Positions 19,249 to 32,403 of a stretch of 64,000 bases of DNA are shown here, in pieces. Within the stretch, counting starts at the first letter, position 1, and every line of letters begins with the position of its first letter. The stretch comes from Burkholderia cepacia (lineage in GTDB: Bacteria; Pseudomonadota; Gammaproteobacteria; Burkholderiales; Burkholderiaceae): positions 248,001 to 312,000 of the forward strand of contig NZ_LDWR01000041.1 in the NCBI RefSeq assembly GCF_001039005.1, written 5' to 3'. The notes under the pieces are model-generated. The model worked only from the letters and a program-made list of their open reading frames with translations. It was not told where the DNA came from and did no database searches. The position numbers and the translations under genes are program-made.

Positions 19249-19773
19249 GTGACGATCTACAAGCTGGGCGATACGGCCCCGACGATCCACGAAAGCGTGT
19301 TCGTCGCCGATACGGCGGCCATCATCGGCAAGGTCGTGCTCGAGGAAAACGCGAGCGTCTGGTTCGGCGCGACGATCCGCGGCGACAACGAGCAGATTTC
19401 CGTGGGCGCCGGCAGCAACGTCCAGGAAGGCGCGGTACTGCACACGGACCCCGGCTTTCCGCTGACGATTGCCGAAAACGTGACGATCGGGCACCAGGCC
19501 ATGCTGCACGGCTGCACGATCGGCGAAGGTTCGCTGATCGGTATTCAGGCGGTGGTCTTGAATGGAGCGGTCATCGGCCGCAACTGTCTGGTTGGCGCCG
19601 GCGCGGTCGTGACGGAAGGCAAGACGTTCCCGGACAATTCGCTGATTCTCGGCGCACCGGCGAAAGTCGTGCGCGAGCTGTCGGCCGAAGACATCGCGCG
19701 GCTGCGCGCGAACGCGAAGACGTACGTCGAGCGGCGTGCGCATTTCAAGGAGCAACTCGTGCGGATCGGGTGA
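19249..19773 (+). CDS. Gamma carbonic anhydrase family protein (YrdA-like)
   Basis: 174 residues with a left-handed beta-helix of hexapeptide repeats. Zinc ligands H65, H82 and H87 are present (AVLHTD, IGHQAMLHGC), as are R44 and D46 in IRGDNE, which are conserved in the family. It may hydrate CO2 or be a YrdA-type protein without that activity. The GTG start at 19249 is preceded by a strong AAGGAG. hslO begins 26 bases after its stop, suggesting an operon. Cytosolic. Confidence 0.9.
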   Translation: MTIYKLGDTAPTIHESVFVADTAAIIGKVVLEENASVWFGATIRGDNEQISVGAGSNVQEGAVLHTDPGFPLTIAENVTIGHQAMLHGCTIGEGSLIGIQAVVLNGAVIGRNCLVGAGAVVTEGKTFPDNSLILGAPAKVVRELSAEDIARLRANAKTYVERRAHFKEQLVRIG

Positions 19774-19798
19774 TTCGCACGGTTTTCAAGGAAGAAGA

Positions 19799-20749
19799 GT
19801 GAGCGACCAGTTACAGAAATTCATGTTCAATGCGGCGCCCGTGCGCGGCGAGATCGTTTCGCTGCGCAATACGTGGCAGGAAGTGCTCTCCCGCCGCGAC
19901 TACCCTGCCCCCGTGCGCACGGTGCTCGGCGAAATGATGGCCGCGTGCGCGCTGCTGTCCGCGAACCTGAAATTTCACGGCACCCTGATCATGCAGATCT
20001 TCGGCGACGGGCCGGTCCAGATGCTGGTCGTCCAGTGCGGTTCGGATCTGTCGATGCGGGCCACCGCGAAGTTCTCCGGCGACGCGGCGCAGACGATCGG
20101 CGACGACATGAGTTTCGCGTCGCTCGTCAACGCGAGCGGTCACGGCCGCTGCGTGATCACGCTCGACCCGGCCGACAAGCTGCCGGGCCAGCAGCCGTAT
20201 CAGGGCATCGTGCCGCTGAACGGCGTCGACGGCCCGCTCGAATCGGTGTCGCAGGTGCTCGAGCAGTACATGCATCACTCGGAGCAACTCGACACGCGGC
20301 TGTGGCTCGCAGCCGATCGCGACCGTGCGGTCGGCATGCTGTTGCAGAAGCTGCCTGGCGACGGCGGCATCGTGCCGCGCAATGCCGAAACCGATATCGA
20401 TACGTGGGAGCGTGTCTGCGCGCTCGGCGGCACGTTGTCCGCGAAGGAACTGCTCGAGGTCGAACCGGAAGTCGTGTTCCGCCGGCTGTTCTGGCAGGAG
20501 AACGTGCAGCACTTCGAACCGGCCGGCACACGCTTCCAGTGCTCGTGCTCGCGCGAGAAGGTCGGTGCGATGCTGCGCATGCTCGGCCGCGACGAAGTCG
20601 ACAGCGTGATCGTCGAGCGCGGCCACGTCGAGATCCACTGCGAGTTCTGCAACCAGCGCTACGAATTCGATCCCGTCGACGTCGCGCAGTTGTTCGCGGC
20701 ACCCGGGGCCGAGACCGGCATCGCGCCCGCGACCGACCAGCGTCACTGA
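19799..20749 (+). CDS. hslO: Redox-regulated chaperone Hsp33
   Basis: 316 residues. The C-terminal zinc switch is C-S-C followed after 30 residues by C-E-F-C, exactly the spacing of E. coli Hsp33. Oxidation of these cysteines releases zinc and activates holdase activity during oxidative heat stress. The N-terminal domain contains the conserved GEMMAACALLSANLKFHG. The GTG start at 19799 follows an AAGGAAGAAG stretch and fits the family start (VSDQLQKFMF). It is co-directional with the upstream carbonic anhydrase gene. The C-terminal tail is about 20 residues longer than in E. coli. Confidence 0.96.
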   Translation: MSDQLQKFMFNAAPVRGEIVSLRNTWQEVLSRRDYPAPVRTVLGEMMAACALLSANLKFHGTLIMQIFGDGPVQMLVVQCGSDLSMRATAKFSGDAAQTIGDDMSFASLVNASGHGRCVITLDPADKLPGQQPYQGIVPLNGVDGPLESVSQVLEQYMHHSEQLDTRLWLAADRDRAVGMLLQKLPGDGGIVPRNAETDIDTWERVCALGGTLSAKELLEVEPEVVFRRLFWQENVQHFEPAGTRFQCSCSREKVGAMLRMLGRDEVDSVIVERGHVEIHCEFCNQRYEFDPVDVAQLFAAPGAETGIAPATDQRH

Positions 20750-20884
20750 GCAGCGCGCCCGCTGCCCGCCGTCCGGGCACGGGCGCATAATGACGCACGA
20801 GCGTCGTACGCACGATTCCGGCGCCGGAGGCTCGGCCTTCGGCGCAAGCTGCTTACCGTCGTCGGCGCGCTGCAGGAGAACCAC

Positions 20885-21241
20885 ATGAATCGCCCGTTTC
20901 GCATCATCGTCCTGACGAGCGTTGCCGCCGGCACGCTCGCGCTCGCCGGCTGCGCGGTGCCGCCGCCGACTGCCACGATCCTGAGCCGCCTGCCCGAACC
21001 GGGCGCGTCGGGCGGCCAGCCGCCCGTGCTGTCAAGCGCCGAACGCAAGCGCTACGACGAGATCGACCGGCAGGTCCTGCGCGAACAGGACAACGCGATC
21101 GCAGCCGAGGCGGCCGCGCGCGCGTGGGCCTATTACTCGCCGCCGCCCGTGACCGTCTACGGCGGGTATTACGGCGGATGGGGAAATCGCTGGGGCACGG
21201 GCATCGGCTACGGTTACGGCTACCCGGGCTGGTGGTGGTGA
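20885..21241 (+). CDS. Small lipoprotein with Gly/Tyr/Trp-rich C-terminus
   Basis: 118 residues. The signal sequence runs to the lipobox LALAGC (C23). A Pro-rich linker follows, then a charged helix (AERKRYDEIDRQVLREQDN) and an aromatic end, YGGYYGGWGNRWGTG...GYPGWWW. A good ribosome binding site (CAGGAGAA) precedes ATG 20885, and an intrinsic terminator follows. It is probably an outer-membrane-associated lipoprotein of unknown role; small YxGG-rich lipoproteins of this kind are common in Burkholderia. Confidence 0.8.
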   Translation: MNRPFRIIVLTSVAAGTLALAGCAVPPPTATILSRLPEPGASGGQPPVLSSAERKRYDEIDRQVLREQDNAIAAEAAARAWAYYSPPPVTVYGGYYGGWGNRWGTGIGYGYGYPGWWW

Positions 21242-21280
21242 GCGCGTATCGCCCGGCCGATTGACGACTGGCAGGAAATA

Positions 21281-21308
21281 AAAAAGCGCGGCATTTCCCG
21301 CGCTTTTT
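21281..21308. terminator. Intrinsic terminator, bidirectional
   Basis: AAAAAGCGCGG (21281-21291), loop CATTTC, CCGCGCTTTTT (21298-21308). It lies between the convergent lipoprotein gene and ftsB and can stop both transcripts. Confidence 0.9.
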
Positions 21309-21330
21309 CAATGGATTCGCGTTGTCGCGC

Positions 21331-21756
21331 TCAGTGATGCGCAGCCTTGCCCTTGTCGCCGCCATGATGCCGCGACGGCTTCGCCATCGACTGCGGATTC
21401 GGCACGACCCGCACCGGCGCCGCGGACACGGCACCGCGTGTCGACGTGCTCGAAGGCGTGTTGTTGAGCGGCCCTGCCGGCGCATTCGGCGACACGAACT
21501 GCACGAATACTTCGCCGTCCTTCACCATGCCCATCTCGTAGCGCGCGCGCTCCTCGATGGCCGCGGTGCCGCTCTGCAGATCCTGCACTTCGCCTGCGGT
21601 ACGCTCGTTGCGCAGTTTCTCGTCCGCATTCTTCTGGAGCTGGTCGCCAAGCTGCTGACGCAATTCATGCACCCGCAGCCAGCCGCCGTGTCCCCACCAT
21701 AGGGGGTACTGAATGAGCGCCAGCAAGGCAATCAGGACGACAGTGACAAGCCGCAT
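21331..21756 (-). CDS. ftsB: Cell division protein FtsB
   Basis: 141 residues, longer than the 103 of E. coli because of a low-complexity C-terminal tail ([14 protein letters not shown]...GDKGKAAHH). The N-terminus [20 protein letters not shown] is a single membrane span, followed by [20 protein letters not shown] and a coiled coil, as expected for FtsB, which bridges FtsQ and FtsL in the divisome. Its place directly downstream of eno is the standard position in proteobacteria and supports the call. Confidence 0.93.
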   Translation of the reverse strand: MRLVTVVLIALLALIQYPLWWGHGGWLRVHELRQQLGDQLQKNADEKLRNERTAGEVQDLQSGTAAIEERARYEMGMVKDGEVFVQFVSPNAPAGPLNNTPSSTSTRGAVSAAPVRVVPNPQSMAKPSRHHGGDKGKAAHH

Positions 21757-21838
21757 GTAAGAGACGCAGATATAAGAAGCGCCGCTCTACGCATCATGCA
21801 CAGAGCGGCGTCGATATGACGAACCCGATAGTAGCGCG

Positions 21839-23152
<1,314 letters not shown>

Positions 23153-23228
23153 TCAAACTGCGACGGCATGCGTGCCGGAACCGCTTTCGCTACAGACGCG
23201 CGAAGCCGTCGCAAGGTTCATTCGATCT

Positions 23229-25789
<2,561 letters not shown>

Positions 25790-25928
25790 TCAGCAATTGC
25801 CGGGACGACACGTGGTGATCGCGCCCTTTCGTTCGGACCCGCGCCGGCCTTTCGAGCCGGGACAAACCGGCCGGCCGGGCGACGCGACCGCACGCGCCGC
25901 GGCGCGTGCCCGGCGGCCGAATGACGCG

Positions 25929-26774
25929 TCACGCGCGCCTGGCCAGCGGGGCGCCGCCCCGCGAAACCTCGCCCTCCTCCGCCTTCAGCGAATTCAGCAT
26001 CCGCTGCAGTGCGCGGGCGGTCTCGAGCGGCCGCTCCATCGGGAACAGGTGACTGCCCTCGAGCCATTCGACGCGGCCGCGCGCCGCACGCCGAGTCGCG
26101 TCGAGCCCGACCTGACGTACCTCGCGCGAACGCGTGCCGGCGAGGAAACCGAGCGGCACCGGCGCGCCGTGCGCGAGCCGCGGGCCGAGCGTGTGCGGCA
26201 GGGTCCGGTAGATCAGGTATTCGACCTGCCGGTCGAACGCGAGCGCACGCTCGCCGTCGGCGCCGGCCTGCGGAATGCCGTAGTCGATGTAGTCGGCCAG
26301 CATCCGTTCGTCCCAGCGCGCGAACGCGGGCTTCTCGCGGAAGTGCCGCCAGACTTCGTCGCGGCTCACCCAGCGCGTGCGCCGGTTGCGCGTCGCGGCG
26401 GCCGGCGACAGCCGCTCGTCGAGCCCCGCCCACTGGCTCGCACGCAACGCACCGGCGCGCCAGCCGGCGATGATCGGCGAATCGATCATCACGACGCCGC
26501 GCACCCATTGCGGCTTCTTCAGCGCGGCCATCAACGACAGGTAGCCACCGAGCGAATGGCCGACGAGCCAGACGGGACGCTCGTAACGGCTGCCGATATC
26601 GTCGAGCAGCTGCTCGACGAGATGCGGCCAGTCGCGCGTCACCGGATAGCGGCGGTCGTGACCGATCCGTTCGATATAGCGCAGCTCGTAGTCGTCGGCC
26701 AGTTCGGCAAAGATCGTCCGGTACGTCGATGCCGGAAAGCCGTTCGCATGCGAGAAATGGAGGATGTCCTTCAA
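25929..26774 (-). CDS. Alpha/beta hydrolase
   Basis: 281 residues. The oxyanion-side motif is HANGFPASTYR, the nucleophile elbow is V-G-H-S74-L-G-G, and the late His is in EGSHLFPMERP. It resembles a COG0596-like esterase family of unknown substrate. The reading starts with TTG at 26774, about 10 bases after AAAGGAGAC; no ATG or GTG fits better, because the next ATG lies inside the conserved block. It lies between comEC and pyrG in the same direction. Confidence 0.8.
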   Translation of the reverse strand: MKDILHFSHANGFPASTYRTIFAELADDYELRYIERIGHDRRYPVTRDWPHLVEQLLDDIGSRYERPVWLVGHSLGGYLSLMAALKKPQWVRGVVMIDSPIIAGWRAGALRASQWAGLDERLSPAAATRNRRTRWVSRDEVWRHFREKPAFARWDERMLADYIDYGIPQAGADGERALAFDRQVEYLIYRTLPHTLGPRLAHGAPVPLGFLAGTRSREVRQVGLDATRRAARGRVEWLEGSHLFPMERPLETARALQRMLNSLKAEEGEVSRGGAPLARRA

Positions 26775-26794
26775 ACGCCGATGTCTCCTTTGTC

Positions 26795-26828
26795 GACGGG
26801 AGTGAGGGCTTTGACGCTTACTCCCGTC
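26795..26828. other. Hairpin between comEC and the hydrolase gene
   Basis: GACGGGAGTGA (26795-26805) pairs with TTACTCCCGTC (26818-26828), with one G-T wobble and a 12-base loop. It lies just downstream of the comEC stop (26862) and immediately upstream of the hydrolase ribosome binding site. No T-tract follows on the minus strand, so it is more likely an mRNA-processing or attenuating structure than a terminator. Confidence 0.45.
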
Positions 26829-26861
26829 CCATGCTTTCTTGATAGGCGGCTTTCGCCGAGG

Positions 26862-29327
26862 TCACCGGTCCATCCAGTATCGCCGCTGTCCGTCGCGATG
26901 ACGCTCGAATGCGAACCCATCATCGGCCGGCGCGACGTCGAACCGCACGGCGCCGTCGCGATCGGTGCGCGGCAGCGGAATCCCGCGCGCCTCGTAACGC
27001 GCGAGGACGCTCCGGTGCGGATGCCCGAAACGATTGCGATAGCCTACAGGAAATACCGCGACGCGCGGCCCGACCGAATCGAGGAAAGGCTCGACCGACG
27101 ACGTGCGGCTGCCGTGGTGCGGCACGACCAGGATCTGCGCGGCCAGCGCGTCGCGCGCGGTGTCCACGAGCCGGCGTTCGGCGGGTGCTTCGATGTCGCC
27201 CGTCAGCAACGCGGACGTGCCGCCCGCGTCGATGCGCAGCACACACGACTGCCCGTTCGACGAACCCGTGCCCGGACCGCCGTGCGGCCAGAGCATCGTG
27301 AAGACGACGCCGTCCCAGGTCCAGCGCTGCCCGGCCGCGCACGGCAGCCGGTCGGCAACGCCGGCGGCCGTCGCATCGCGCCACAGCCCGCTCTTCGGCG
27401 GAATGCCGGCCAGCAGTTGGCGCACGTCGGCTGCCGCATAGACGGCCGGCACGCCGCCCGTGTGATCGGCGTGCGCGTGACTGAGCACGAGCGAATCGAT
27501 CACCGCGATGCCGCGCGAGCGCAACGCCGGCGCGACGATCCGCGCACCGGCGTGCGTCGACTCCTCACCCGGCCCCGCGTCGAACAGCAAGGTCCGCCGC
27601 GCGGTCTCCACCAGCACCGACGCGCCCTGCCCGACGTCGAGCACGGTCAGCCGGAAGCCGCCCGGCGGCGGCGCATCGGCCGCCGGCGCGACGAGCGGCA
27701 GCCACGTGAGCGGCGCCGCCCAGCGCAACGGCCAGCCGCGCGGCATCAGCGCCCATGCGACGCCCACGCATGCCAGCACCAGCACCGGCCAGTCGGGCAT
27801 GCGCAGCCAGAACACGCCGGCCGGCCAGTCGGCGAGATGCCCGAGCAGCACCATCATCGGTTCGAGCGCCGCGTGCGCGAGCCGGAACGCTAGCGCATCG
27901 AGCGGCGCGGGCAACGCGATGCCGGCCAGCACGATCGGCGTCACGACCGTGCTCACCCACGGAATCGCGAACGCATTGCCGAACGGGCCTGACAGGGAAA
28001 TCTGCGCGAACCACGCCGCCGTCAGCGGCGCGAGACCGATCGTCACCGCGTACTGCACGCGCGCGGCCTCGGCGACACGGCGCGCGGCGCGCGTACCCCA
28101 CGCGCGCAACCGGCTCGACAGGTCGGGCGTATCGTCCTGCGCTACGTCCTCGCGCGCCGCGCGCCAGCCGGCAACCGTCAGCAGGATCACCGCGACCGCC
28201 CCAAACGACAGCCAGAACCCGGCCGACAGCACGGCCCACGGATCGGCGAGCAGCACGCCGCCGAGTGCCGCGCACAACACCGCGGAGGTCGGTACACTGC
28301 GCCCGGCCAGATACGCGACGCCGCCTGCCGCGATCATCCACCACGCGCGCTGCGCCGGCACGTTGAAGCCGGCGAGCGCCGCATAGCCGGCCGCGGCCGC
28401 CAGCGCGGCAAGCGATGCCGCGTACGGCGCCGGCAACACGAGCGTCGCGGCCCGCGCGCGCCAGCGCAAGCGCCGCCAGACCATCGCCACGAGTCCGCCC
28501 GCGATTGCGCCGACGAGCCCGACATGCAGACCGGAAATCGCGACCAGATGGCTCGTGCCGGTATTGCGCAGCACGCGCCAGTCGTCGTCGCCGATGCCCG
28601 ACTGGTCGCCGATCGCAAGCGCGGCGACAATGCCGCGATGACCGGCGTCGACCCCGAGCGTCCCGCCGATGCGTGTCCGCAACGCGTCGCGCAGCCGATC
28701 GATCGTTGCACGCCATCCCGCCGCGCGCGCATCGAGCAATGCCGCCCGCCGGGGCGCGCTGACATAACCGATCGCGCGAATGCCTGAGGCAAGCCACGCC
28801 GCCTCGCTGTCGCGCACGCCGGGATTGGCCTCGGCGTGCGGGCGCTTCAAGCGCACGACGAAGCGCCAGCGCTGCGCGGCACGCAGGTCGGGAAGCGCAT
28901 CGCGTGTCGCGGATGGGCCATACGCGCGCCACGACAACCGGATCAACGGAGGAAAACGGGCCAGCCCCGCATCGTTCGACTCGACCGCGAACAGCAGTCG
29001 CGCGCCCGTCTCGTCGACGACGGGCAGCCCCCTGATCACGCCGGTGACGACGATGTCACGCCCTTCCCACTCGACGGGCAGGCTGTCGCTCAGCCGCCAT
29101 TCGGCCCGCGCGGCCGCATAGCCGAACCCCGCCACGCAGGCCGCGAGCGCCCACAGCCCCCATCCGAGCGCGACGGTCGTGCGCGTGCGCCGACGACGCA
29201 TGCACCACACTCCCAGCGCCGCGCAGCCCGCAAGCGTACCGGCCGTCCATCCGACCGCCCCCGGCAACGACGCCTGCCGCTGCAGCACGACCACACCGAG
29301 CGCGAACGCGATCCACCACACGCGCAT
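26862..29327 (-). CDS. comEC: DNA internalization-related competence protein ComEC/Rec2
   Basis: 821 residues. Order of parts: N-terminal hydrophobic DUF4131-like region with an extracellular OB-type domain (to about 220), a polytopic competence domain (about 220-530, starting near HLVAISGLHVGLVGAIAGG), and a C-terminal metallo-beta-lactamase domain with LSHAHADHTGG and LVVPHHGSRTSS. It forms the inner-membrane channel and probable nuclease for single-stranded DNA uptake. I chose ATG 29327, which has AGGAGG four bases upstream, over the in-frame ATG at 29357. It follows tatD by 57 bases. Intact, so natural transformation is possible in principle. Confidence 0.93.
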   Translation of the reverse strand: MRVWWIAFALGVVVLQRQASLPGAVGWTAGTLAGCAALGVWCMRRRRTRTTVALGWGLWALAACVAGFGYAAARAEWRLSDSLPVEWEGRDIVVTGVIRGLPVVDETGARLLFAVESNDAGLARFPPLIRLSWRAYGPSATRDALPDLRAAQRWRFVVRLKRPHAEANPGVRDSEAAWLASGIRAIGYVSAPRRAALLDARAAGWRATIDRLRDALRTRIGGTLGVDAGHRGIVAALAIGDQSGIGDDDWRVLRNTGTSHLVAISGLHVGLVGAIAGGLVAMVWRRLRWRARAATLVLPAPYAASLAALAAAAGYAALAGFNVPAQRAWWMIAAGGVAYLAGRSVPTSAVLCAALGGVLLADPWAVLSAGFWLSFGAVAVILLTVAGWRAAREDVAQDDTPDLSSRLRAWGTRAARRVAEAARVQYAVTIGLAPLTAAWFAQISLSGPFGNAFAIPWVSTVVTPIVLAGIALPAPLDALAFRLAHAALEPMMVLLGHLADWPAGVFWLRMPDWPVLVLACVGVAWALMPRGWPLRWAAPLTWLPLVAPAADAPPPGGFRLTVLDVGQGASVLVETARRTLLFDAGPGEESTHAGARIVAPALRSRGIAVIDSLVLSHAHADHTGGVPAVYAAADVRQLLAGIPPKSGLWRDATAAGVADRLPCAAGQRWTWDGVVFTMLWPHGGPGTGSSNGQSCVLRIDAGGTSALLTGDIEAPAERRLVDTARDALAAQILVVPHHGSRTSSVEPFLDSVGPRVAVFPVGYRNRFGHPHRSVLARYEARGIPLPRTDRDGAVRFDVAPADDGFAFERHRDGQRRYWMDR

Positions 29328-29384
29328 CCCGCCTCCTCGTCGACCTGGCGCCGCCATCGCAAATGCGGCGCCTTCCGGTAACGA

Positions 29385-30173
29385 TTATGCGGACGAAAGG
29401 GCGAGTCGCGGCAGCGCGGCGAGTGCGTTGGCCGAAGTGGATAGACCGAGTGAACTGGCGTCCAGACCGCGCAATTCGGCGAGCACGTCGCCGATGCGCG
29501 GCACCTGGTCGGGCGTGTTGCGGGATTTGTACGCCCATTCGGGCGCGATGTCGGGCGCGTCCGTCTCGACGACGATCGCGTCGAGCGGCAATTGCGCCGC
29601 GAGCCGGCGGATCTGCAGCGCGCGCGCGAAGGTCACGTTGCCGCCGAAGCCGAGATGGAGCCCCTGCGCGAGATACGCATCGGCCTGCTGGAAACTGCCG
29701 TTGAAGGCATGCGCGATGCCGCGCCGCACGCCGAACCGGCGCAGCCCGGCGAGCACGCGATCCTGCGACTTGCGCACGTGGCACAGCACGGGCAGGTCGA
29801 ATTCGCGCGCCAGCTTGAGCTGCCCCTGATAGAAGAACTGCTGCCGGTCTTCGTCGAGCCCCGGCACGAAATAGTCGAGGCCGATCTCGCCGATCGCGAC
29901 GAAACGCGGATCGTCGAGGCTCGCCTCGATCTCCATGCGCAGCCGGTCGAGATCCTCGTCGCTCGCCTGCGGCGTATACATCGGATGGATGCCGAGCGCA
30001 TAGACCGCGCCCGGCGTGCGCTGCGCGAGTTCGCGCACCGTCGTGAAGTTGTCACGCCCGATGCTCGGGATCACGATACGCGACACGCCGGCCGCGCACG
30101 CCGCCCGCACGACCGCGTCGCGGTCGGCGTCGAACTCGGCGGCATCGAGATGGCAGTGCGTATCGATCCACAT
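29385..30173 (-). CDS. tatD: TatD-family metal-dependent hydrolase
   Basis: 262 residues. A TIM-barrel amidohydrolase-like protein with M-W-I-D4-T-H6-C-H8-L-D at the start, the metal-bridging Glu in AIGEIGLDY, VLCHVRKS, GIAHAFNGSF and the final IVVETDAPDIAPEW. TatD/YcfH/YjjV proteins are Mg-dependent 3'-5' DNases or deoxyribonucleoside hydrolases; which paralogue this is cannot be told from the sequence alone. Start ATG 30173 gives the family N-terminus. A perfect 20-bp hairpin ends 13 bases upstream of the ATG and leaves AGGA exposed right after it. Confidence 0.92.
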   Translation of the reverse strand: MWIDTHCHLDAAEFDADRDAVVRAACAAGVSRIVIPSIGRDNFTTVRELAQRTPGAVYALGIHPMYTPQASDEDLDRLRMEIEASLDDPRFVAIGEIGLDYFVPGLDEDRQQFFYQGQLKLAREFDLPVLCHVRKSQDRVLAGLRRFGVRRGIAHAFNGSFQQADAYLAQGLHLGFGGNVTFARALQIRRLAAQLPLDAIVVETDAPDIAPEWAYKSRNTPDQVPRIGDVLAELRGLDASSLGLSTSANALAALPRLALSSA

Positions 30174-30186
30174 GGCGGCATTCCTG

Positions 30187-30231
30187 CGCCCTTGCACCGT
30201 GCCGGGACGCACCCGGCACGGTGCAAGGGCG
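30187..30231. other. Perfect 20-bp stem-loop ahead of tatD
   Basis: Bases 30187-30206 are an exact reverse complement of 30212-30231 with a 5-base loop (ACGCA). The stem core is CACCGTGCCGGG / CCCGGCACGGTG. It fills the 63-base gap between lolD (stop at 30237) and tatD (ATG at 30173). On the transcribed strand the ribosome binding site AGGA follows immediately. There is no T-run, so this is not a standard terminator; it could stabilise the lolCD mRNA 3' end or reduce tatD translation. Confidence 0.85.
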
Positions 30232-30236
30232 TACGT

Positions 30237-30987
<751 letters not shown>

Positions 30988-30995
<8 letters not shown>

Positions 30996-32241
30996 AGCGG
31001 AGCGCCTCCGCCGGCTTCACCTTCGCGCCGCGCCAGCTCGGATAAAGCGTCGCGACGGCCGACAGCACGAACGCGATCAGCCCGATCCGGATCACGTCGC
31101 TCGCGACCAGCTCGGACGGCAGCTCGCTGATGAAATACACGGACGGCGGCAGGAACTGCACGCCGAACAGATGCTCGATCATCGGGATCAGCCACGGGAT
31201 GCTCCACGCGATCAGGCAGCCGAGCGCGACGCCCGACGCCGTGCCGACGAAGCCGATCGTCACGCCCTGCACGACGAAGATCTTCATGATCGAACCCGGC
31301 TGCGCGCCGAGCGTGCGCAGGATCGCGATGTCGGCCTGCTTGTTGGTCACCGTCATCACGAGCGACGACACGAGATTGAACGCGGCCACCGCGATGATCA
31401 GCGTCAGGATGATGAACATCATCCGCTTCTCGATCTGCACGGCCGAGAACCACGTCTTGTTCTGCTGGGTCCAGTCGCGGATGTACAGGCTGCCCGACAG
31501 CGTATGCGACAGCTCGACCGCGACCTGCGGCGCCTTCTGCATGTCCGTCAGCCGCAGCCGCACGCCGGTCGGCGCGGACATCCGGAACAGCGCCTCGGCG
31601 TCGCGGATGTTGATCATCGCGAGCGTGCTGTCGTATTCGTAGTGACCCGACTCGAACACGCCGACGACCGTGAACTGCTTCAGGCGCGGCATCATGCCGG
31701 CCGGCGTGATCGAGCCCTCGGGCGCGACGAGCGTGACCTTGTCGCCGACCGTCACGCCGAGGTTGCCGGCGAGCGCGTCGCCGAGCACGATGCCGAACTG
31801 GCCCGGCACGAGCGCAGCGAGCTGCCCGGCCTTCATGTCCTTGCCGATGTCGGACACCTGCGGCTCGAGCGTCGGCTCGACGCCGCGCAGCATCACGCCG
31901 CTCACCGCGTCCTGGCGCGTGAGCAGCGCCTGCGCATCGACGTACGGCGCCGCGCCGACGACCGACGGATTGCGGCGCGCTTCCTGCGCGGTCAGTTGCC
32001 AGTCGGGCATCGAGCCCGTCGGCGAGAACACCTCGACGTGCGCGAGCACCGACAGCATGCGGTCGCGCACTTCCTTCTGGAAGCCGTTCATCACCGACAG
32101 CACGACGATCAGCGCCGCGACGCCGAGCGCGATCCCGAGCATCGACACGAGCGCGATGAAGGAAATGAAGCCGTTGCCGGTCGTGCGTTTGCCGGCGCGC
32201 GTGTAGCGCCAGCCGATCTGCCATTCGTACGGAAGTTTCAA
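30988..32241 (-). CDS. lolC: Lipoprotein-releasing ABC transporter permease LolC/E
   Basis: 417 residues. The N-terminus [31 protein letters not shown] is typical (read in two parts: [12 protein letters not shown] and the first span). One N-terminal and three C-terminal membrane spans flank a periplasmic MacB-like domain (about 50-270). Conserved [20 protein letters not shown] and [17 protein letters not shown] are present. It extracts lipoproteins for LolA. Only one permease gene is here, next to lolD, so the complex may use a homodimeric LolC/E (LolF-like) permease unless a second gene lies elsewhere. Confidence 0.94.
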
Positions 32242-32403
32242 GCGAATCCTTTCTGCTGGTTACGGCGGGAAGACGCCCCGCGGCCGGACCGCCGCCCGGC
32301 GGCGGCCACCGGCCCGGGCACGGTCGGAAAACGGCCGCCGGACGCGAACGGGCCGTCAGCCGGCCCGATCACGCGCGCAGTTTGCCATACAATGCGCACC
32401 ATC

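Noticed and set aside
25797-27893. A 698-codon open frame antisense to a hydrolase and comEC
   Set aside because: Spans two real genes on the opposite strand and has antisense-type composition.
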